Shown: positions 39,939 to 49,500 of the stretch, piece after piece | Layout: each line of letters starts with the position of its first letter | How positions within the stretch are numbered: position 1 is the stretch's first letter | From: Rhea pennata | Lineage: Eukaryota; Chordata; Aves; Rheiformes; Rheidae | DNA: 64,000 nucleotides | Direction: 5' to 3' | Assembly: GCF_028389875.1 (NCBI RefSeq) | Contig: NC_084663.1 | Span: forward strand, 620,001 to 684,000 | Notes under the pieces: generated by a model | Seen by the model: the letters and a program-made list of their open reading frames with translations, nothing else | Told to the model about the DNA's origin: nothing | The model's database searches: none | Made by a program: the position numbers and the translations under genes

Positions 39939-40524
39939 GAAAGACCAAGTGATGACAAGGCAGTGAGGGGAGAACCTTTAACCAGGGTTTTGTACAAGTT
40001 ACAGTTGCTCAGGACTCCTCTTGTTGTTTCGAGTAACGAGATAAATATCGGTACATAGAGCAGAGTGGAGTTATCGTCACTAAACTAGCACTGATCGGAT
40101 ATAGGGGGCCGGCAAGCAAAAGAAATCACCAGGCACAGCAGTGAGGAGCAGGGGCAGCCGCGGGCCGGTGCCACGGGCCGGCTCCCGGCCCCACCAGCCT
40201 TTCCCCGCGCGGGGCGGATACATTCAGGCGGCGCGGGGCCGGCGCTGGCGGCGCGGGGCCGGAGACGCTCGCCCCGGCCCCGCTCCCCACGCTGCGGCCC
40301 CACGCGCCGCCCCGGCCCTGGCCCCGCTGCAGCCCCCTGGCGATGCTCAGGCGGGGGGGCGGCGGCGCCCCACAGAGCGGCGAGGATGTGCGGTGGGTCC
40401 GTGGGGCACGGGCTGGAGCATGTGCAGGAGGGGCCAAGCCGGCTGGTCGGGGTCGGACAGAGTCTCTGGCCAGCTGTGGGGCTGGAGGGGGGCACGGAAG
40501 CAGGAGCCAGGGTGACTCGCCCCC

Positions 40525-43500
40525 TTACTCCAGGTAGATGTCCTCTGTGGGGCAGGCGTACTCCAGGTGCTCCTGGTAATACTCCTGGAACGCCCGGCTG
40601 CAAGGGAAGCGCCCGCCGAGGGGCGGCTCAGGGCCTGGCCCCCAGTCCTGGTGCCGGCCCGGCCCCCTGTCCGGCCTGGCACGGCACGGCACGGCACGGC
40701 ACGGCTTACCCGACGCACTCGGCGACGTGCCGCATGGACTCCTGGGAGACGAAGACGTGGCAGGCAAAGCGGCTCAGCACCGGGTGCTTGGTGATGAACC
40801 CGAAGTAGCTGCAGCGGGAGGCGGGGTGAGGGGGCCGCAGGCCCCGGTCCTGCCCCCCAGCCGTGGGGGAGCCCAGCCGGGACCCCGCCGGTACGGGTGG
40901 GACCAGGGGGACCAGCCCGGGGCGAGGGCGGAGCGGGGCCGGGGCCGAGGACAGGGTCTCACCAGCTGTTCCGGGGGTGGCACCCGCAGAAGGAGATGTT
41001 CTTCATCTGGAAGAAGTGGCTGCACCGCTCAAACTGGAAGAGAAAACCCGGCTGGAGCGCGCCGGGGCCGGGGGCAGGCCCGCCGCCCGCCCCCCGCGGG
41101 CCCCTCACCTCCTCGTCCCGGCTGTACTCGTTCACCGTCAGGATGAGCTTGATGCCCTGCAGCGTGATCTCCAGGTCGCAGCTGGCCGGCGGGCGCAAGT
41201 GCACGGTCAGCTTCCTGGTGGTGGCAATCTGGGGAGCGGGACGGGGCGTCGGGCAGGGGCAGCTGCGGCCCGGCCCGGCCCGCGGCGCGAGCCCCGGCCC
41301 CGCCGGCCTCACCTTCTGCATGGCCGCGCAGAGGATGCCGTTGCCCTGGTGGTACGGCACCTCCACGGAGCCCAGGAACTGCACGTTGAACCGCTCCACC
41401 CAGCACGGGTTTCTCTTCAGGCCTGGAGGGGAGAAGCCAGCCCTGGAGACGGCCGCCACGAGCGTGCCGGCGGCGCGGCGCGGCACGGCGGTGGTGCACG
41501 GCCTCGGCGGCTGCCCTCGCTCCGGGGCCTCCCGCCCCCCGGCCGGACCCTGCCCCTACCCATCACGTCGCGGGCTTGGCCGACGACCTCGTGGGCGTAG
41601 AAGGCGGGGAAGATGCCGCGCTCCCCCGTTCGCATGTTGTAGCCCCGGTACCAGTAGTCGTCCTCCTCCAGCTCCACCAGGATGGGGTCGTCCACGTCGA
41701 GCTCCAGCTCGTCCTCGTGGCGCGGGATGAACCTGTGGGCAGGGAGGGCGGGAGGAGGGCGCTCGCCAGGGGCCCCGCGGCCGCCCCGCGGGGCCGGGCC
41801 GGGCGCGCTGCTCACCTGAAGACGGCCCGGTGGGTTTGCTCCCGTTCCTCCCCGTTCACCATGCAGGAGAACAGCCCGAAGGACTCGGTGCCTGGGGGCA
41901 GACGGCGGCTGCAGCGGCGCCAGCAGCCCCACGGCCAAGACCCCCGCCGGGTCGCGGCCCGGCCGCCCCGCGCGGAGCCCCCCGCCCAGGGCGAGCGCGG
42001 GGACGGCCTGCGGCGGGGCCCCTGAAGGGCTGGCCCCCGCGGCCCTCCCGTCCCCGTCCCCGTCCCCGTCCCCACGACGGAGGCGGCGGCGGCAGGGCCG
42101 AGGCGCAGCCAGCCCCTCGGCCGCGCCGCGGCGCGTCCCGGCACGGGGCACTCACTGGAGGAGCGGGACGTGCTGTTGACGAAAACGTTAAGGAACTTCT
42201 TGGAGAACTGGAGGTCGGCCTCCGGGGACGAGTCCTCGGAGGAGCTCTGGGCGTCGGGGGCCGCCAGCCCGTCCCCGAAGGCCGCCTCGTCCTCCAGGTC
42301 GCAGTGGTCGCAGGCGCGCAGCAGGTCGCTGTCGTCGCTCAGCACCGAGGTGCAGCGCCGCAGGCTCACCAGCTCCAGCTGCGTGTGCTCGTCCACCACC
42401 AGCGTGTACTTCACCGAGTCGTAGGCCAGGGACTCGTCCAGCGCCCGCGGCTCCAGCGCCTCGGGGGCCGGCGGCAGCGGCAGGTCCCCCGCGAAGGCCC
42501 GCGGGTCCTCGGGGAACGGGGAGCCCTTCAGGCTGCCGAGGTAGGGCGCCTCGTCCTCGTCCGTGGAGTAGGCCATGGTGAAGCAGCGGTTGGTCTTGGC
42601 GGTGGAGACGTCCAGGGCGGGCGGGAGGGCGTCGGGGTCCTGCCCCAGGGGTTCTAACCGGACGTCGTCGATCATGTCGTTGTCCTCCAGGATGCCCGAG
42701 TCCAGGTCCTTGTCGATGGCCCAGTCCTTCGGGCCAGCCGCGGGCTCTCCCTCGGCGCGGGGCTCCCCGGGGGCGGCGTCCGTGCCGGCCGTGCTGCCGG
42801 GGGAGCCGCGTGGGGCGGCGCGGGGCGGCCCCGTGCAGCAGCCAAAGGTGGCCAGGACCTCAGAGCCGCCCAGGCGGTCGAGGGCGACGGGGCGCCCCGG
42901 GAACACGGGCGCGATGGTGTCGTTGGTGGGGTTGCTCAGGAAGAGGTAGGGGCCCGGGTCGTCCACGGGCGGCTCCGGCGCCGGCTCCATCCCGGCGCCA
43001 GCGCTCGGGGACCGCTCCTCCTCGGCACGCTGCAGGGAGGTGCGCAGCGTCTCCATGTCCACCAGCTCGATGCTGCGCTGGGAGCAGGACAGCGCGGCCG
43101 GCTCCGCCTCGCTCACCGGGGAGTCCCGCAAGCCGGGCTCCCCGTCCAGCGCCTCGCTCAGCAGCTCGGGCTCCAGGTCGGAGGCTGGGGAGATGGTGTC
43201 GCAGAGCGAGTGGGTCTGCTGGAAACACTCGTCCGGGCACTTGATGGGGTAGGAGCCCTCCGAGATCATCTTGTTGACAAGGTTGCTGAGCAGCCAAGGC
43301 GAGTCCGAGTCCTCGCTGAGGTCGGGCTCCGACTCCGAGTCCGAGTCGTACTCGCTGTTGTCCTCGTCGTCTGCCTCGGGCATGAGCTTGGGCCCCACAG
43401 GCAGGTAGAAGGAGCGCCGGATGCTCTCCAGACTGTGGTCCGGGTCGATCTTCAAGTCCAGGGGACTGGATGCAGACACCTCTGTCTGGTCCACAGGCGC

Positions 43501-46500
43501 GGAGGAGTCCTCCGGGTTCAGGCTGTCGTAGTAACCCTCCATCTTCAGCTCTGCCAGGCTCTCCCGCCTCACCACGCCGTTCTCCGGGAGTTGCCTCTCC
43601 AGGGTCTCCTCGTCCTCCTCCTTGCCCTTGTCCAGCAGCAAGGAGTCCTTGATGCCCATGACGCCCGGCGCCTCCAGCTCCGTCTCCAGCTCGGCCTCCG
43701 AGGTGGGGGAGCTCGCCTCCTCGATGGAGTTGGTGAGGTGGGAGGACCTGCCGCTGCTGCTGTCGCTGCTCAGGTCGAGCTCCGTCTCCGAGATGGACGA
43801 GATCATGTTGCTGACCAGGCGCCCGGAGGCGAAAGCCGCCTCGATCTCCCCCTCCACGTCCGAGTCGGAGCCGGGCGAGCTGAGGTCCTCGCTGTGCCGG
43901 CTGCAGGGCAGGAACGGCTTGGAGTTCCTGCTGGTGAGGTCAGCCTCGATGCCGGGGTCCGAGGAGGGCGAGGTGGTCTCCGAGGAGCCCGAGGGGCGCC
44001 CGCGCGCGCCGGCCGCCCGCCCACGGTGGGGGCCCTCGCCGTCGGAGCTGAGCGGCTCCGCCAGGCCGGCGAAGGTGCCCGGCGGCCGGGCCCCCCGCCC
44101 CGCGCCCCGGCCGGCGGGGGCTCCGGTGCCCGGCTCCTCCTCGCACGGCGGCGCGCCGTGCCGCTCCGCGGGGGCCGGGGGGCCGCCGGCCGCCGGGCTC
44201 CCCCCGCCGCCGGGCTCCCGCCGCTCCTGGCCGCTGGCCGGCGGCGGCTCCGGCTCGGCACCGCGGGCGTCGGGCGCCGCGGGGCTCCGGGGTACCGAGC
44301 CGGTGGGGGAGCGAGGCGGCGTGGGGGGCGGCTGGCGGTGGCGCGGCGGGGACGGCGGCGGTCTCGGCGAGGTGGAGATGATGTTCATGTTGTAATCCTC
44401 CCCGGCGCTCCCGGGCGGCGGGTTGCCGCTGTTGCCTTCCACGTCGAAGCGGGAGGGTGGCTGTGGGGCCGGGGCCGGGGCCGAGGCTGGGGCGGCCTCC
44501 CCCGGGCTCGGCCCCGGGGCCCTCCGGCTCTCCAGGCAGGGTCCGTCCTGGATGCAGGGGTGCGGAGACACGTGCCCTGTGGAGGAAGAGCGGAGCGCCG
44601 TCAGCCCCGTCAGCCGTCCCCTCCCGGCGCAGCGAGGCCCCCGTCCCGCCTGGCGCTCACCGGTGTGCGAGGAAGAGGAGGAGGAGGAGGAATGGAGAAG
44701 GGCATCCTGCCACGTGGTCCGATGCACGGGAGCGGGAGGCGGGTAGCTGCCGTTGTTGTTCAGGGAGTCCTGGAGAAGGGAAGAGCCAGGAGCTGCAGGG
44801 ATGCGCTTGGGAAGCAGCAGGGCAGGGGATGAGGACCGCATGGAGGCACCAGGACAACTGTGCACAGGCCCACGTGTCACCAACACGGCCGGCCTGGCCT
44901 GGGGCCACCTCACCATGGTGCCGCCTCACGTGGGACCAGCCACCACTGCAGCACCATCCTGTGTTCACGTCCTGGCCTGGGGCCACCTCACCATGGTGCC
45001 GCCTCACGTGGGACCAGCCACCACTGCAGCACCATCCTGTGTTCACGTCCCAGCCTGGAGCCACCCTGACGTGGTGCCACCTCATGTGGGACCAGTCACT
45101 GCCATGGCACCATCTTGTGTCCACATCTCAGCCTGAGACAACCTAGCCATGGTGCCATCCTGTGTGGGACCAGCCAGCACCGCAGCACCATCTGGTGTTC
45201 ACATCCCAACTGGGGCCACCCCAACACGGTGCCACCTCGCATGGCACCAGCCACCACCATGGCACCTTCCCGTGTCCACGTCCCGGCCTGGGGCCACCAC
45301 ACGGCTCAGCCGCGGGGCTCCCTGACAGCTTGGCAGCACCTGGGCCACGTGCCCAGGGGTTTATCTGGATTACAGCTGAGACGTCCCCAGCTCCCCGGCC
45401 GTCAGCCGGCAGACACGGAGCGACGGGGCCATGGGGGGAAGGTCAGGACGGGTCTGGCATCACCGTGGCACAGTGCATCCTGCATCCGCGCCCGGCCTGG
45501 CAGGGGCCACGGCTGCAACCGCCCCATCCAGCCCAGCAGATTAGTCCCGCGAGCGGCCGGGCGCGAAGCGGCAGCCAGCGATAATCCCGCGGGCCGGCGG
45601 GGATTAGCGCGGGGGGCTGGTGCGACGTGCGCCAGGGCACGGAGCGCCCGGCCGGGCGGCGCTGGGGAGGGGACGGGGACGGCAGCGAGCGAAGGGCCGG
45701 GCACGCCCGCGGGACGGCGGTGCCCAGAGCCTGCTGCCGGCGGCCCCGGGGACCCCGCGGCAGCGGGCTCAGCGCACCCCGGCCGGAGCCGGGACCAGCG
45801 GGACTTGCACCGACCGGAGCCGCAGCCGCAGCCGGAGCCGCAGCCGGCCCCCCCCGGGGCTCTGCACTCCCCCTCTGCCGCCCTCGCCGGGGTGCAGCTG
45901 CCGGCAGGCGGGGAGCCCCGGGCACCCCCGAGCCCGGCGCGCGGGACGGCGCTGCCGCCCACGGGTGGAGGCGGCGGAGCCCGAGCACCCCCGGCACCAT
46001 GGCAACGGCGCCGGATGCCGGCAGCACGGCACGCGGCAGCCCACGCGCCGCCGCGGCGCGGCCGCCTCCAGCGCCGCGCACCGGGACGCGGCCGCGCGCG
46101 GACCCCGCCGGCGGCACGGCCCGCGCCCGGGGGCGCCCCCGCGGCACCGCGTGCACCAGAGCCCGCGGGAGCCCCGGCCCCCCACGCCGCGGGGGGAGAG
46201 CAGGAAGGTGCGCGCACACGCACGCTTGCACACGCACGCTTGCACACGCACGCTTGCACACGTGTGCAGCCACACGCACGGCCCTTGTTGCGGTGCACAG
46301 CACCTTCCACAGGGTGCCCCACTGTGCCATGCGTTGAGCGGGCAGAGCTCAGCACCTCGCACCTCTCCCCATGCGGAGACCTGCAGGGCCCTGAGCGCGG
46401 GGACAGGGCCCCCCGCCCCGCAGGGACCCTCTGGCCGTGGCCTGGTGGGGAGCGTGCCGGCACCCCAAGGCCCCACGGCGCCGGGCACACGGACCTCAGC

Positions 46501-49500
46501 CCCTGCCCCCGGCAGGGCCACCGCCGCCGGGGCGCTCGGTCCCACGCCGCACCCTCTCCCCACGAGACCCCCGTCCCCTCTCGCCCCGCGCGGCGGCCCC
46601 GAGCGGAGCCGCAGATCACCTGGGTGCCCGGTGCCGTCAGGTTGAGCGTGGTGGGCCGGTGCTTCTGCGTCTCCTCCGCGGCGGGCGAGGGGATGGGCGA
46701 GGCCGAAGGTGACGGTGGGGCTTCCAGCCCGTTGACTTCCTCCTCCTCCTCTTCCTCCTCCTCCTCTTCCTCGTTGTCGTCGATCATCTCGAACTCCTGG
46801 AAGTCATCCTGGAAGGTGCACACGGGGTGCGGCTGCTCGCTGCGCTCCAGCACCAGGCAGTCCTGCGGGGCACACGGCGCGGGTCAGGGGCCGGGACGCT
46901 GCTGCCGCCGGCACCGCCGCCGCCCGGCCCCGCCGCCTCCGCAGCTCGCGCCCTGCCCCGCGCCGGGCGCCTCCGGCCCCCGCGCTGCCGGCGGGCCGGC
47001 GTCTTCCCACTGCACCGGCCTGGCCGCGCTCTCCAGCGGTGCTGGGAAGAGCCCGTGAGCCAGAGCCAGGTGGGACGGGCGCTCGCCCCGGCACGGTGCC
47101 CGGCACCGCGGCCCTGGTCCTGCCAGCGGCGGCTCCGCTTGGGACACGGCGCCCGGCACCGCACCTTCTCGTAGTGGTCTGAGTCATAGTTGAGTCCGAT
47201 CCCGCAGTCGTCCGTGATCTCCGACAGGTCCTCGTCGTCGAACTCCTCCAGGCTGATGTCCTGGGGGGGCCTGGGGGAGAGGGGCCGGAGCGTCAGGCAC
47301 GGGGCGCTGCCGGCAGCGGGGACGGAGTGGGGATCGCCGACGGCTCCGGCAGAGCGGCCCCAGCGCCGGCTTCGCTCCGCCTTCCCTTGCCGAGCTTTCC
47401 CTGGGATAACCCGGACCCACCAGCCGCCGGTGCAGCGGCGCGCGGGACGGAGCAGGGCAGCCCCGGGGGGCCGGCGCCGCTGCCCGTCTGCGCCTGGCAA
47501 AACCCTCCACGCAAAGCCGGCGCGCACCGCGGAGCCGACGCGGGGAGAGGCCGGGGCGCCGGCGCCCCGTCGGTGCACCACGGCCCCTCGGCTCGGGGGT
47601 TTGCTCGAGGTTCGGCGCAAAGCAGGACACCGCTGCGGGTCTCCTCCCTGCGCCTCGGCGCAGCCCTGCGGCGGGACGCTCCGGCGGGGGCTTTGCCCTG
47701 AAATCCCTGGCTTTTCTCGATTCGCCTACCTGTCAGCATGGTGTTCACGGTCCAACGGGCAAGCCCAGGGCTGCCCTCCTGCTTAAGGAAAATACTGGGG
47801 TAAGGCTGGTCAAAAAAATTAAAACAAGCCATTTCCCTGTCAGGAAGGAGGGTGTCATGGAAACAAAAATTTTCTGCAGGGGGAAAAGAAAAAAAAAATA
47901 AAAGATTACTCTTGGCAGAATTTTCCATCAGGAAAACGGAAATTAAGCGTTTCTGGCCAACGTTTTGCCTGCGAGGCGCCGCCGAGCCCCAGGCCGCGGC
48001 GGGGACCGTGGGCCGCCCCGGCGGGAGGAGAGGGCCGGGAGCCCGGAGCGCCGCTGGAGCGATCCCGCCGGGACGCGCCGGCCCCGCGCGGGACACCCAG
48101 AGCCTCTGGCTGGCACCGGAGCACAGCCCGCCTTGGCTAAAAGCGGGTCCGGGTTGCTTTCCCTTCCTTTGCTTTCTATTTTTACCCCTAACTCCCATTT
48201 TCAAGCTCCTCTCGCAGATACGGATGCCAGGAGCTCACTCCGATTTTACAGATTTTCCCCTAATCACATAATTCCAAGAAGTAGGCCATTAAGATGGCAT
48301 CAAATACTCTGCAATTCGCGGTGAAGCCCCGGTGCGGGCAGCAGGCGCTGGGGCCTGGGCGAGGGGCCGGGCAGGCGCTGGGGCTTCGCCCCGGGCAGCC
48401 GCGGCGCAGCGAAGGGCTCGGAGGGGTCGAGCTCCTCAGGGACGTGCGCCAGGCCCGTCCCCAACGGCGCTCCCCTTCCTGCGCTCCCCCATCCCGGCCC
48501 AGGGCGGGATGACTGCTCCGGAGGCCCCAGGCTGGGCTGGGGCGGGCGGCGCTGGCAGCTCTCCTGGGGATGGTCTGGACTCCACTGCCGAGCAGCAGGA
48601 GCTGCAACAGCGATGCCGGGTGCACGTGCACCTTGCCGCAGGGGGAGAGGAGCCCGGCATGCACGCACGGGCCAGGCTCTCCACGGGGGGAGTGACAGAC
48701 AACCAGGCCATGGGAAGATTGAATTCTCCTAATTATTTTCAGATCAGCTCCCTGGACAGTTCTCCCCTGGAAGTGGTCACATTGCAACGGCTGCTTGCAC
48801 AGGAAGAGGCTGAGGACAGTGCCCAGGCACTGCAGGCAGCAGGGTGCCCCGGCTCCGCTGGGCTCCGTGCCCACAGGGGCGGCAAGGCCAGCAAGGAGCT
48901 CCCCGGGGGGCACCCACGCGACGGCGAGCCCGGCCCTGCGTCAGCGGCGCGCGGCAGCCCAGCAGCACCCTGCGGCTCTCCCCACTGTGGCCGGTCCCCG
49001 GACCGAGATGCAGGACCCCTCCAGGAGGAGCCACGTGTGCAGCCCAGATTTTCACTGCGATTCCTCCCCTACCACGTCTTGTTTCGCATCGTCTGCTGTT
49101 GCCACTCATCAGAGCACACCCACCCCACAAAGGCCCCATGACCTTCCCAAGGGCCTGGCTGGAAAGAGGCACAATTTGGATTCGGGCCTTGCAATGCCTG
49201 GCTGAAGTCAGGAATTATCCATCTATCTGTTAGGAGCATCACAAATGGCTCCCCTGGTGGTGGCACTATCCCCCGGGCTTTATCCTTCCACAGATGGAGA
49301 CCCTCCCAGGCAGCGGGGAGACTCCTGCACTTCTCGGTGGTCTCGCTGGCGAGCGGGGAGACCCCAGGCATAGCGGTGGATGCTGTGCCTTGCAGGACAG
49401 CACGGCAAGGCGCTGAGTGCACGGGGCCCTCCAGCTCAGCCGAGGCCTCAGGGGCTGGCGCCAACTCAAGCCCGTTCCCGCAGGCAGGTATGAAAAGCCC

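Larger units (their letters stand above)
44770..46619 (-). other. MAPK8IP2: MAPK8IP2 intron 3
   Basis: Contains a 78-bp tandem repeat (44890-45290), a strongly CpG-rich block (45590-46200) that could be an internal CpG island, and a short ACGCACGCTTGCAC repeat (46205-46265). Long open frames on both strands follow from the GC content; none carries recognisable domain wording. Confidence 0.75.

Noticed and set aside
38003..39940. 645-, 568- and 441-codon frames rich in Cys, His, Ser and Pro
   Set aside because: They are three readings of the same 48-bp minisatellite. All frames are equally open, which a real gene would not show.
43210..44832. 540-codon plus-strand frame over MAPK8IP2 exon 5
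   Set aside because: It is the antisense shadow of a very GC-rich true exon; conserved JIP2 wording is only on the minus strand.
45590..46337. Possible plus-strand gene starting at an ATG near 46000 in MAPK8IP2 intron 3
   Set aside because: The frame is Arg/Ala/Pro-rich and then runs into an ACGCACGCTTGCAC repeat; no domain or splice structure supports it. CpG composition explains its length.
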